NCBI RefSeq assembly: GCF_011369485.1
Contig: NZ_VXCA01000017.1
Location: 1-64,000, forward strand
DNA length: 64,000 bases
Reading direction: 5' to 3'
Source: Pseudomonas atagonensis
GTDB lineage: Bacteria > Pseudomonadota > Gammaproteobacteria > Pseudomonadales > Pseudomonadaceae
Below are positions 56,185 to 64,000 of this stretch, piece by piece. Every line of letters starts with the position of its first letter. Position 1 is the first letter of the stretch. Both the position numbers and the translations under genes were made by a program. The notes under the pieces were generated by a model. It made no database searches, had not been told where the DNA came from, and saw only the letters and a program-made list of their open reading frames with translations.

Positions 56185-57096
56185 TTACTGGGTGACGAAT
56201 TCAAGTAGTTGGTCATAGACCTTTTCGACTTCGCGAAGAGTTTCCGGGTCCATGCTGAAATCCACCGGCGGGCGGATCAATGTATTGCTCATCAGTCGAC
56301 GGCGTTTAAGCAGGTGTTTCGACAACTGCAAGTAACAGTCAATGCTCGCCATCATGTGACACATCAAATAAGACAACGGGTAGCCAATCGCGCGAGCGAG
56401 TTTTTCATCGCCAGCTTTCAAGGCATTCCACAGCGCTACCGTTATCTCGGCAATCTCCGTGGCTGGAATCACCCCGGCCAGACCTCGCTGATAGGTGTCG
56501 ACCAGCATCATGCCGCCGTCACCTTCGAAGATCCGTGCCTGGCCCCCAGTGGCATCACGCAATAGCGACACCTTTGGCGCCGTCGGTGCGGATTCAGGCT
56601 TGAACTGCACCTTCTGTGGCCCGAATGCCTCAAGCAAACGCGCTTGTACCGCGATCGACATCGGGCGTTTGGCCAAGGATTTGGCGTGATGTACCAGCAC
56701 CGGGATCCGCACGCTTTCGATCACATTGGCGAAATACACATACATCTGCTCGTCATCGAGCGCCCACATCGACGGGTGCATGACCAACAGCGCGTCGCAA
56801 CCGGCCTGCTCAGCCTGTCTGGAGTATTCCACCGCCTGAGCAATGCTTTCGCCACCCGTACTCATGATCGCCAGGCCCTTGTCGCCGGTTTGCTCGGCGA
56901 TCAATTCCGCGAGTCGAAAACGCTCGCTGGCAGTCAGGCGCGACACCTCGGAAATCTGCCCGATGACCACGCCGTCGCAGCCCGTGTGCAAGATGTGCTC
57001 GATCTGCAGACGCAAGGCTGAAGTATCCAGAGAAAGGTCAGTGTTGTAAGGGAGAATGGCGACCGGGAGGACACCTTGGATGGGAGCTTTCGTCAT
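56185..57096 (-). CDS. DapA-family (dihydrodipicolinate synthase-like) lyase/aldolase with altered active site
   Basis: This 303-residue TIM-barrel protein of the DapA/NAL family heads the operon. The Schiff base Lys is likely K166 (VQFKPESA). The usual pyruvate-binding GTTGE loop reads IGQISEVSR (45-53), and the general acid/base Tyr is replaced by H136/H137 (LVHHAKS). The chemistry is therefore probably not that of DapA. A strong AAGGA precedes the ATG at 57096. Confidence 0.9.
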   Translation of the reverse strand: MTKAPIQGVLPVAILPYNTDLSLDTSALRLQIEHILHTGCDGVVIGQISEVSRLTASERFRLAELIAEQTGDKGLAIMSTGGESIAQAVEYSRQAEQAGCDALLVMHPSMWALDDEQMYVYFANVIESVRIPVLVHHAKSLAKRPMSIAVQARLLEAFGPQKVQFKPESAPTAPKVSLLRDATGGQARIFEGDGGMMLVDTYQRGLAGVIPATEIAEITVALWNALKAGDEKLARAIGYPLSYLMCHMMASIDCYLQLSKHLLKRRRLMSNTLIRPPVDFSMDPETLREVEKVYDQLLEFVTQ

Positions 57097-57529
57097 GCCT
57101 GATATTCCTTATCAAAGTTCGACATCAAAGACTAATAGCGCAACTAAATTGTCATCTCGACCTTTAAAAAAACAGACCGAGTATCGGCATTCGCCATACA
57201 AAAATCGTCCGAATAACGAAGCAGTTAGTTTAACTAACCGGTACATGAACAATTAATAAATCTTCGACAGCGATGTCCTTATTCCCACATTTTTTATGCA
57301 ACTTAGCGAACTTGGAAGCCGCGGCGAAGTTACTGGCGAGAGCGATCACTTGTCCAATATGTAGTTATTTCAAATTATTTCAGTACCTCTAAGCACAGAA
57401 TATAAATCCTGCCTGAAAACAAATATTTCAACTTATTTCTAACATGTAACTAAATTTGTTTTTGTTATTCGCCAAATAATGTCCGCGCGCGTTACTACTT
57501 CGTCGACAGTAACGCTTCCAGTACTTTTC
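57097..57529. promoter_or_regulatory. AT-rich leader and promoter region of the hydrazine-type operon
   Basis: This is the longest gene-free stretch of the window (with the terminator about 540 bases). Its base composition is clearly AT-richer than its surroundings. It must hold the promoter for the minus-strand operon starting at 57096, and it contains a perfect palindrome at 57224. I see no sigma-70 boxes strong enough to call. Confidence 0.6.
57224..57238. promoter_or_regulatory. Palindrome upstream of the operon (candidate operator)
   Basis: GTTAGTT-T-AACTAAC is a perfect 7+1+7 palindrome, 128 bases before the DapA-like start codon. It may bind a dimeric regulator. A chance palindrome in AT-rich DNA is also possible. 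Confidence 0.4.
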
Positions 57530-57560
57530 GAAAAAAAAATGCCGCTTGAATAGCGGCATG
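57530..57560 (-). terminator. Rho-independent terminator of the TetR gene
   Basis: ATGCCGC and GCGGCAT form a perfect 7-bp stem around a seven-base loop, and the minus strand continues into a run of T residues. It isolates the TetR gene from the operon downstream. Confidence 0.9.
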
Positions 57561-57637
57561 GCAGGAAGGCTTGGCAATGACCGTAGCGTGAATCCGGCGG
57601 TCACCCTGAACGTTCGGACGGCACTCGATCTTCAACA

Positions 57638-58228
57638 CTAAGGATCAACCCGGACTCCCATCAGCATCAGCTCTAGGGTTTGCAGCGATTGGGTCAGACG
57701 TTCAGCGCCATCGTCCGAACGTGCAATCCACAGCGATGCTTCGGTCAGCGCCCCGTAGACCAATCGCGCCAGCGCTTCTGCATCGATCGCCCGCACCACG
57801 CCCACGACCTGCAGATGTTGCAGAATGTCTCGCATCGAAGCGATGCAGTGCTGCTGCTCCTCGACCGAAACCGCGCCGAGTACCGCAGGGGCTTCCTGCA
57901 ATACGATGCGCTGGATATCTTTTTCCTGGGCCATTTCCAGAAAAGCGCGGCAGCGACCCCAAAACCCCTCCCACTCATCCGGTCTCGCATCGGAAATTGC
58001 CGACAGGCGTGCCTCCATCTCGGCATCAATTTGTTCGACCACCGCTGCCAGCAGCCCCTTTTTGTCACCGAAATGGTGATAGAGCGCGCCTCGGGTCAAG
58101 CCCGCTCCGGCCGTGAAATCATCCATCGAAGCCTGAGCGTAGCCCAGGCGCGTAAAGGCCTCACGGCCTGCGCAAAGCAATCTGGCGCGGGTATCTTCGA
58201 CCATCTCGGCACGGTTTCGACGAACCAC
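57638..58228 (-). CDS. TetR-family transcriptional repressor
   Basis: This regulator of about 196 residues has the TetR HTH at about 35-54 (DDFTAGAGLTRGALYHHFGDKKGLL-type, split) and a helical effector domain. The GTG at 58228 has GAGGAG six bases upstream, so I prefer it to longer starts. It diverges from an MFS gene and likely represses it by binding the two palindromes in between. The AcrR/TtgR-like style suggests efflux control. Confidence 0.9.
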   Translation of the reverse strand: MVRRNRAEMVEDTRARLLCAGREAFTRLGYAQASMDDFTAGAGLTRGALYHHFGDKKGLLAAVVEQIDAEMEARLSAISDARPDEWEGFWGRCRAFLEMAQEKDIQRIVLQEAPAVLGAVSVEEQQHCIASMRDILQHLQVVGVVRAIDAEALARLVYGALTEASLWIARSDDGAERLTQSLQTLELMLMGVRVDP

Positions 58229-58248
58229 GGAGCACTCCTCAAATGATT

Positions 58249-58269
58249 TGACATACGCGGCGTACGTCA
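58249..58269. promoter_or_regulatory. Palindromic operator 1 between TetR and MFS genes
   Basis: The arms TGACATACG and CGTACGTCA around CGG form an inverted repeat with one mismatch. It shares the core ATACGCGGCGTA-type pattern with the second palindrome 34 bases away, so both are probably bound by the adjacent TetR protein. Confidence 0.75.
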
Positions 58270-58282
58270 ATAAATTCCCTTC

Positions 58283-58299
58283 GCATACGCGGCGTATGC
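58283..58299. promoter_or_regulatory. Palindromic operator 2 between TetR and MFS genes
   Basis: GCATACG-CGG-CGTATGC is a perfect palindrome. With operator 1 it makes a tandem operator whose centres are 32 bases apart, about three helical turns. Confidence 0.78.
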
Positions 58300-58355
58300 A
58301 TTTTCGACGCTCACGCAATGGCAGGCAAGTAATCAGCTCAGGAGAGCGAGCGCAG

Positions 58356-59558
58356 ATGGTTAATCCGTACGGTGAACTGTTCACCCGCCCCGGCACTCAC
58401 GGTTTTGCTCTGGCCGGTCTGATTGCCCGCTTTCCACTGGCCATGGCCGGTATCGGCATCATCACCATGCTGGCGATGATGCGCGACAACTACGCGCTGG
58501 CCGGCGCCGTGGCGGCGACCTTTGCCCTGACACTCGCCGTGCTGGCACCACAAATCTCGCGGATGGTAGACCGTTTTGGCCAACGCAAGGTACTTCCCGG
58601 CGCCGCTGCCGTCAGTTGCGCCGGGCTGGTTGCTCTGCCGACCTGCGCCTACTGGCAATTGCCGGACTGGAGCCTGTTTATCGGTGCCGTGATGTCGGGT
58701 TTCATGCCCAGCATGTCCGCAATGTCACGGGCACGCTGGACACTGATCTACCGCGGCACACCAAAACTCAACACCGCTTATGCACTGGAATCGGTACTGG
58801 ACGAAGTCACCTTTATCGTCGGCCCCCCGTTGGCGGTTGGCCTCAGTGTGGCGTTATTTCCCCAGGCTGGCCCGTTGGTGACAGCTTTGTTGCTGGCCAT
58901 CGGCGTGTACGCCTTCGTCCTCCAGCGAAGCACCGAACCTCCGGTACAAGCGCTGTCCGGCGCACGACAGTTGTCAATGATTCGCCTGAGCGGTATTCGC
59001 ATTCTCGCGTTGTTGATGGTGGCGATGGGCATGATCGTCGGCACGATCGACGTGGTCGCCGTGGCATTTGCCCAATCTCAAGGCCAACCGGTCGCCGCGA
59101 GCATTGTGTTGTCGGCGTATGCCTTGGGTTCCTGTGTCGCCGGCCTGGCATTCGGTGCAATGAAACTGCAAGTGCCGTTGGCACGTCTGTTTCTCTGCTG
59201 CGGTGTGGCGACTGCCGTGACTACCTTACCGTTGTTGCTGGCGAGCAATGTACTCGGCTTGACGCTGGCAGTGCTGGTGGCGGGCATATTTTTCGCCCCG
59301 ACCCTGATCGTGGCGATGACGCTGGCCGAACAGATGGTCGCGCCAGAACGGCTGACCGAAGCACTGACCTGGCTGATTTCCGGACTGGGTGTCGGTGTCG
59401 CCTTGGGTGCCGCGGCGACAGGCCAGGTGGTGGATGAACTGGGTGCGCGTCAGGGAGCCGTGATTGCGCTGGTGGCAGGCATGACGGTGCTTGGCATTGC
59501 CCTTTACGGCCATCGACGCTTGAAGCCAGATGTGATCACGGCGGCACAACCGGCATGA
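58356..59558 (+). CDS. MFS transporter, efflux type
   Basis: This permease of about 400 residues has twelve membrane segments and the MFS motif MVDRFGQRKVLP in the loop between helices 2 and 3. It starts at ATG 58356 with AGGAGAG upstream. TetR-controlled, it could export the product of the operon downstream of TetR, or another compound. Confidence 0.9.
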   Translation: MVNPYGELFTRPGTHGFALAGLIARFPLAMAGIGIITMLAMMRDNYALAGAVAATFALTLAVLAPQISRMVDRFGQRKVLPGAAAVSCAGLVALPTCAYWQLPDWSLFIGAVMSGFMPSMSAMSRARWTLIYRGTPKLNTAYALESVLDEVTFIVGPPLAVGLSVALFPQAGPLVTALLLAIGVYAFVLQRSTEPPVQALSGARQLSMIRLSGIRILALLMVAMGMIVGTIDVVAVAFAQSQGQPVAASIVLSAYALGSCVAGLAFGAMKLQVPLARLFLCCGVATAVTTLPLLLASNVLGLTLAVLVAGIFFAPTLIVAMTLAEQMVAPERLTEALTWLISGLGVGVALGAAATGQVVDELGARQGAVIALVAGMTVLGIALYGHRRLKPDVITAAQPA

Positions 59559-59666
59559 AAAAGTGAAGTCACTGGTGGTGCACAGCGTCATCTTATAGCC
59601 ATCTGACGTGTAAATCTCAGGCACTCGTCAACCAGTCGGTTACCGATGCATTTGCTGTTTCGCACT

Positions 59667-59954
59667 CTATTTGCACTTGGCCAGAACCACCTGACAGGTG
59701 TTCGGCGTCCCACCGGAACGTCCGGCATAACGCATGCAATTGGCCATGGATTTTTGCCGGGCCATGTTCAGGCTCGATCCCCACGCCAGACCGCCCTCGC
59801 CGACCGTCGGCAGCGCTTTGGCGTAGCAACTGTCGCCGACGCCCGAGGGCGGGTAGTGTTTTTTGTTCGAGCAGCCTGCGTTCAGCGTCAGGCTGAAAAC
59901 GATGAGCATGGGCAGAAGCCACCGCGAGTCTCGGCGTTGCAGTGTTCCGATCAT
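59667..59954 (-). CDS. Small lipoprotein, unknown function
   Basis: This 95-residue protein has a lipoprotein signal with Cys28 (LNAGC) and a short mature part (CYAKALPTVGEGGLAWGSSL) with four further cysteines, perhaps forming disulfides. I cannot assign a family. Confidence 0.75.
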   Translation of the reverse strand: MIGTLQRRDSRWLLPMLIVFSLTLNAGCSNKKHYPPSGVGDSCYAKALPTVGEGGLAWGSSLNMARQKSMANCMRYAGRSGGTPNTCQVVLAKCK

Positions 59955-60010
59955 CGCGTGGCTCCCGATGCAAAGGGTGTGGCGATGAGTCTAGCCGCCA
60001 TGAATCACCC

Positions 60011-60787
60011 TCACTCGCTGCCCGTCGCCTGCCGATACTGGCGTGGCGTAAACCCGGTCGAGGCTTTGAACTGACGTGTGAAGGCGCTGTGGTCGGTGTA
60101 GCCACATTGCAGGGCAACCTCGGTGATCGGCAAATCGCTGTGCAGCAGACGGTGGGCGTGTTCCAGCCGCACTTTCTGGATCATCTGCCGTGGCGTCAGG
60201 TGGAACACGCGCTTGCAGTAGCGCTCCAGTTGCGCCACGGAAATGCCGGCGATGCGCGTCAATTCACCCAGCGTGACCCGGCGATTGAAGTGCGCGCGAA
60301 TGTGCTCATCGACCGTCGCCAGCCGCTGAAAGGCCGGATGGGTTTCACTGGCTGATTGCAGGTCCACCGAAATGCCGGCCAGGCCGATGATCGCGCCGTC
60401 ACGGTTGTACAGCGGCTGCTTGTGCGTCAGGCACCAGCCCGGTTCGCGACTGCCGTACAGGTGCAGTTCGAGCTGATCTTCCAGCACAAACCCCTCCTCC
60501 AGCACTTTGCGATCCTGCTCGGTGTAGCCGGGGCCCAATTGCGCCGGGAACACCTGCGCACTGGTCTTACCGAGCAACGGACGCAAGTCTTTCAGGCCAC
60601 AGCGTTGCACCAGCGTGCGGTTGGCGAGCACGTAACGGGCCTGCAGATCCTTGATGAAAATCGCCGCATTGGGGATCACGTCGAGCATCGGCAACAGCAA
60701 CGCCGCGCCTGCCACCAACTGTTCAAGGGTCTGCGGACGAAGACCTTCAACACCTTGAGACAGCATCGAAAACGCGCTCTGGATCAA
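60011..60787 (-). CDS. AraC-family regulator with PAS domain
   Basis: This 258-residue regulator has an N-terminal PAS-like domain (IPNAAIFIKDLQARYVLANRTL) and the C-terminal AraC HTH (LTRIAGISVAQLERYCKRVF, then CGYTDHSAFTRQFKASTGFTPRQYR-type, split). It is divergent from an APC permease and likely controls the hydroxyproline genes. Confidence 0.9.
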   Translation of the reverse strand: MIQSAFSMLSQGVEGLRPQTLEQLVAGAALLLPMLDVIPNAAIFIKDLQARYVLANRTLVQRCGLKDLRPLLGKTSAQVFPAQLGPGYTEQDRKVLEEGFVLEDQLELHLYGSREPGWCLTHKQPLYNRDGAIIGLAGISVDLQSASETHPAFQRLATVDEHIRAHFNRRVTLGELTRIAGISVAQLERYCKRVFHLTPRQMIQKVRLEHAHRLLHSDLPITEVALQCGYTDHSAFTRQFKASTGFTPRQYRQATGSE

Positions 60788-61016
60788 GGTTCTCTCCCTT
60801 GCTGATGGTCAGGCCACGTGCCTGCCGGGTGGCGTTCGCGTGCAGATTGCAGCATCAATCAAAGGCTGTCGAGAGCCGCGTTTCTTCTGCGTAACTGTGC
60901 TGATTTCGTCATTGTTCTCGCGGCAAAACATCAATCGCCGCCATCGTGATGAGTTCAAAGTCTGGCCTCGGTGACACCACAACTGCCTATCCAATAACTC
61001 ACAAGAAGGCGATGCC

Positions 61017-62642
61017 ATGTCAGGCCAAGGCAAGTTCAAAAAACAGCTTTCACTGATCGACCTCACATTTATCGGGCTCGGGGCCATCTTCGGTTCCGGC
61101 TGGTTGTTCGCGGCCAGTCACGTGTCCGCGATTGCCGGGCCGGCGGGGATTTTTTCCTGGTTGCTGGGCGGCTTCGCCGTGTTGTTGCTGGGCATCGTCT
61201 ACTGCGAACTGGGTGCGGCACTGCCACGTGCCGGCGGCGTGGTGCGTTACCCGGTTTACTCCCACGGGCCGCTGCTCGGCTATCTGATGGGCTTCATCAC
61301 CCTGATCGCATTTTCCAGTCTGGTGGCAATCGAAGTGGTTGCTTCGCGCCAATACGCAGCGGCGTGGTTTCCCGGTCTGACCAAGGCGGGCAGCGGTGAT
61401 CCGACGATCCTCGGCTGGATGGTGCAATTCGGTCTGTTGTGCGTGTTCTTCCTGCTGAACTACCGCAGCGTGAAGACCTTCGCCAAGGCCAACAACCTGG
61501 TCAGCGTGTTCAAGTTCATCGTGCCGCTGCTGGTGATCGGCGTGCTGTTCACGTTCTTCAAACCGGCCAACTTCCAGGTGCAGGGATTTGCCCCGTTCGG
61601 TCTGTCCGGTGTGGAAATGGCGGTCTCGGCGGGCGGCATCATCTTCGCGTACCTGGGACTGACGCCGATCATCTCGGTGGCCAGTGAAGTGAAGAATCCG
61701 CAGCGCACCATTCCCATCGCGCTGATCCTCTCGGTGCTGCTGTCGACGCTGATTTACGTGCTGCTGCAGATGGCGTTTCTCGGCAGCATCCCGACAGAAA
61801 TGCTCGCCAACGGCTGGGCCGGCATCAGCAAGGAATTTGCCCTGCCGTATCGCGACATCGCACTGGCATTGGGTGTCGGCTGGCTGGCATATCTGGTGGT
61901 CGCCGATGCGGTGATCTCGCCCAGCGGCTGCGGCAACATCTACATGAATGCGACCCCGCGCGTTATCTATGGCTGGGCGCAGACCGGCACCTTCTTCAAA
62001 GTCTTCACCCACATCGACGAGAAGTCCGGCATCCCGCGTCCGGCGTTGTGGCTGACCTTCGCTCTGTCGGTGTTCTGGACGCTGCCGTTCCCGTCGTGGG
62101 AAGCGCTGATCAACGTGGTTTCCGCCGCGCTGGTGTTGAGCTACGCCGTGGCCCCGGTGTCGGTGGCGGCCCTGCGCCGCAGCGCGCCAGACATGCCGCG
62201 TCCGTTCCGGGTCAAGTGCATGGGCGTGCTCGGGCCGGTGTCGTTCATCATCGCCGCGCTGATCGTCTACTGGTCGGGCTGGAACACCGTGTCGTGGCTG
62301 CTCGGCCTGCAGATTCTGATGTTTGTCGTGTACCTGCTCTGCGGCCGCTTCGTGCCGACCGCTCACCTCAATCTGGGCCGTCAGGTTCGCTCGTCAGCGT
62401 GGCTGATCGCGTTCTACGCAGTGACCATCGTGCTGTCGAAACTTGGCACTTTTGGTGGTCTGGGCATTCTCGCCCATCCGTTCGACACGATCGTCGTCGC
62501 CGCTTGCGCCACCGGCATTTATTACTGGGGCGCCGCGACCGGGGTACCGGCGCATCTGCTGCGTCTTGAAGAGGATGACGAGGAAAGCGAAGTCGCCTCA
62601 CCTGCCACGTCCGTGACGGCGCGCCCTGCCGGCGCCTACTGA
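61017..62642 (+). CDS. APC-family amino acid permease
   Basis: This 541-residue transporter has twelve membrane segments and [17 protein letters not shown] at the N-terminus, typical of the APC superfamily. It is a little longer than usual, with a C-terminal acidic tail (EEDDEESE). It begins the operon with hydroxyproline epimerase, so hydroxyproline or proline is the probable cargo (inference). Confidence 0.92.
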   Translation: MSGQGKFKKQLSLIDLTFIGLGAIFGSGWLFAASHVSAIAGPAGIFSWLLGGFAVLLLGIVYCELGAALPRAGGVVRYPVYSHGPLLGYLMGFITLIAFSSLVAIEVVASRQYAAAWFPGLTKAGSGDPTILGWMVQFGLLCVFFLLNYRSVKTFAKANNLVSVFKFIVPLLVIGVLFTFFKPANFQVQGFAPFGLSGVEMAVSAGGIIFAYLGLTPIISVASEVKNPQRTIPIALILSVLLSTLIYVLLQMAFLGSIPTEMLANGWAGISKEFALPYRDIALALGVGWLAYLVVADAVISPSGCGNIYMNATPRVIYGWAQTGTFFKVFTHIDEKSGIPRPALWLTFALSVFWTLPFPSWEALINVVSAALVLSYAVAPVSVAALRRSAPDMPRPFRVKCMGVLGPVSFIIAALIVYWSGWNTVSWLLGLQILMFVVYLLCGRFVPTAHLNLGRQVRSSAWLIAFYAVTIVLSKLGTFGGLGILAHPFDTIVVAACATGIYYWGAATGVPAHLLRLEEDDEESEVASPATSVTARPAGAY

Positions 62643-62664
62643 CATCACCCAACGGGACATATTC

Positions 62665-63591
62665 ATGAAACGAGTACACGTCATTGATTCCCACACCGGC
62701 GGCGAACCTACCCGCCTGGTGATGAGCGGTTTCCCCGATCTGCCCGGCAACACCATGGTCGAAAAACGCGATGCACTGCGCAATCAGCACGACCAATGGC
62801 GCCGCGCCTGTTTGCTCGAACCGCGCGGCAACGATGTGCTGGTCGGTGCGCTGTATTGCGAAGCGGTGTCGGCAGACGCGACCTGCGGGGTGATTTTCTT
62901 CAACAACGCCGGCTATCTGGGCATGTGCGGCCACGGCACCATCGGCCTGATCAATTCGTTGCAGTACCTTGGCCACATCGCGCCGGGTGTGCACAAGATC
63001 GACACACCTGTCGGCCCGGTCAGCGCCACGCTGCACGACGACGGAACCGTGACCTTGGGCAACGTGGCCGCCTACCGGCACCGCAAACAAGTGCCAGTGG
63101 ACGTGCCCGGATTCGGCCGCGTCCTTGGCGACATCGCCTACGGCGGCAACTGGTTTTTCCTTGTCTCCGAGCACGGTCAGACGCTGAACATGGAAAGCGT
63201 CGAACACCTCACGGCGTACACCTGGGCGATGCTCAAGGCGCTGGAGGAGCAAGGCATTTTCGGCGAAGACGGCGCCATCATCGACCACATCGAACTGTTC
63301 GCTGACGACGACGTGGCCGACAGCCGCAACTTCGTCATGTGCCCGGGCAAGGCCTACGACCGCTCCCCGTGCGGCACCGGTACCAGCGCCAAACTCGCCT
63401 GCCTGGCCGCCGACGACAAGCTGCAACCCGGCTCACGTTGGGTGCAAGCGAGCATCACCGGCAGCACCTTCGAAGGACGTTTTGAATGGCAAGGCGAACG
63501 CATCCGTCCTTTCATCACCGGTCGCGCCTACATGACCGCCGACAGCACGTTGCTGATCGACGAAACAGACCCGTTCGCGTGGGGCATCTGA
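62665..63591 (+). CDS. lhpA: 4-hydroxyproline 2-epimerase (proline racemase family)
   Basis: This 308-residue proline racemase-family enzyme has both catalytic cysteines, Cys88 (MCGHGTIGL) and Cys236 (SPCGTGTSA), the pattern of hydroxyproline epimerases rather than dehydratases (which have Thr at the second place). It converts trans-4-hydroxy-L-proline to cis-4-hydroxy-D-proline in the catabolic route. The symbol is borrowed from the Pseudomonas lhp pathway. Confidence 0.92.
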   Translation: MKRVHVIDSHTGGEPTRLVMSGFPDLPGNTMVEKRDALRNQHDQWRRACLLEPRGNDVLVGALYCEAVSADATCGVIFFNNAGYLGMCGHGTIGLINSLQYLGHIAPGVHKIDTPVGPVSATLHDDGTVTLGNVAAYRHRKQVPVDVPGFGRVLGDIAYGGNWFFLVSEHGQTLNMESVEHLTAYTWAMLKALEEQGIFGEDGAIIDHIELFADDDVADSRNFVMCPGKAYDRSPCGTGTSAKLACLAADDKLQPGSRWVQASITGSTFEGRFEWQGERIRPFITGRAYMTADSTLLIDETDPFAWGI

Positions 63592-63646
63592 GCTACCGCG
63601 CAGACTTTTCACCGCAATTTGAATGATGTGCCAAGGAGTTAAAACA

Positions 63647-64000
63647 ATGAGCGACAACATCTTCACCGGTTGCATGCCGGCCCTGATGACCCCGTGCACC
63701 GCCCAGCGCAAACCCGACTTCGATGCCCTGGTGGCCAAGGGTCGCGAGCTGATCGATATCGGCATGAGCGCCGTGGTTTATTGCGGTTCGATGGGCGACT
63801 GGCCGCTGCTTACCGAAGCCGAGCGTCAGGAAGGCGTGGCACGTCTGGTCGCCGCCGGAATCCCAACGATTGTCGGCACCGGCGCGGTGAACACCCGCGA
63901 AGCGGTTGCCCATGCAGCGCACGCTGCCAAAGTCGGCGCGCAAGGTTTGATGGTGATTCCGCGCGTGCTGTCCCGTGGCGCCTCGGCTGCCGCGCAAAAG
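63647..64000 (+). CDS. DapA-family protein, partial (runs off the window)
   Basis: The first 118 codons are present and the frame is open at the right edge. MSDNIFTGCMPALMTPC and VYCGSMGDWPLLTEAER are the start of a DHDPS/N-acetylneuraminate lyase family barrel. Next to hydroxyproline epimerase, the likely role is pyrroline-4-hydroxy-2-carboxylate deaminase, the DapA-like enzyme of hydroxyproline catabolism (inference). AAGGAG precedes the ATG. Confidence 0.85.
   Translation, partial: MSDNIFTGCMPALMTPCTAQRKPDFDALVAKGRELIDIGMSAVVYCGSMGDWPLLTEAERQEGVARLVAAGIPTIVGTGAVNTREAVAHAAHAAKVGAQGLMVIPRVLSRGASAAAQK

Noticed and set aside
61050..62366. A minus-strand open frame of 438 codons under the APC permease
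   Set aside because: It reads charged low-complexity sequence with no motifs; antisense shadow.
1..64000. CRISPR arrays, tRNA or rRNA genes, phage or intact insertion sequences
   Set aside because: Looked for regular repeats, cloverleaf-like and transposase-like sequences, and saw none that I can support.

Overview
The window is high-GC, densely coded bacterial chromosome. It looks like a fluorescent-group Pseudomonas. The reasons are the OsmC-YcaO fusion, the paired REP elements with the GTGGGAGCGGGCTTGCTCGCGAA core, the DUF2986 and DUF3574 genes, and the hydroxyproline-catabolism genes at the right end. No rRNA, tRNA, CRISPR array, phage or intact insertion sequence was seen. All calls come from reading the sequence and translated proteins by eye, and no database search was run.

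Layout. 0.2-8.8 kb: an AraC regulator, a secreted tyrosine phosphatase carried by an autotransporter barrel, a tRNA methyltransferase, an overlapping RsbQ-like hydrolase and PAS histidine kinase pair, and OsmC-YcaO. 8.9-18.3 kb (minus strand): an eight-gene cluster with an MFS exporter, a protein with a possible heme-oxygenase-like fold, an ATP-grasp enzyme, an AbrB-type transporter, an aldolase and acetaldehyde dehydrogenase pair, an aminotransferase and a FAD enzyme, next to a divergent LysR regulator. No ring-cleavage or hydratase genes accompany the aldolase pair, so a biosynthetic role is plausible. 18.4-37.1 kb: housekeeping and accessory genes (PPK2, two TonB receptors, GFA, GNAT, Lrp with LysE, a MscS channel, an amino acid permease). 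Two single genes here are bracketed by inverted GGGGACGG... motifs. 37.5-44.6 kb (minus strand): one operon with a 2-oxoglutarate/Fe(II)-type oxygenase, a methionine-type ABC importer and a ribose-type ABC importer.

44.8-57.1 kb (minus strand) is the most interesting part: twelve tightly packed, often overlapping genes ending at a clear terminator. At its core are a lysine N6-hydroxylase-like flavoenzyme, a DadA-like FAD oxidase and a cupin fused to a methionyl-tRNA-synthetase-like domain. This is the same set of three enzymes known to make N-N bonds (hydrazines) in the Streptomyces s56-p1 and triacsin pathways. Around the core are a DapA-like protein, an HMG-lyase-type aldolase, a HAD phosphatase, two SDRs, a degenerate ATP-grasp-like protein, a rhamnose-mutarotase-like protein, a PLP decarboxylase and a periplasmic-binding-protein-like protein without a signal peptide. 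I know of no described pathway with this full gene set. I read it as a candidate cluster for a new hydrazine-derived metabolite. A TetR/MFS pair with twin palindromic operators lies just upstream and may provide export or self-resistance.

59.6-64 kb: a small lipoprotein, then a PAS-AraC regulator, an APC permease, 4-hydroxyproline 2-epimerase and the start of a DapA-family gene. This is a hydroxyproline-use locus that runs off the window.
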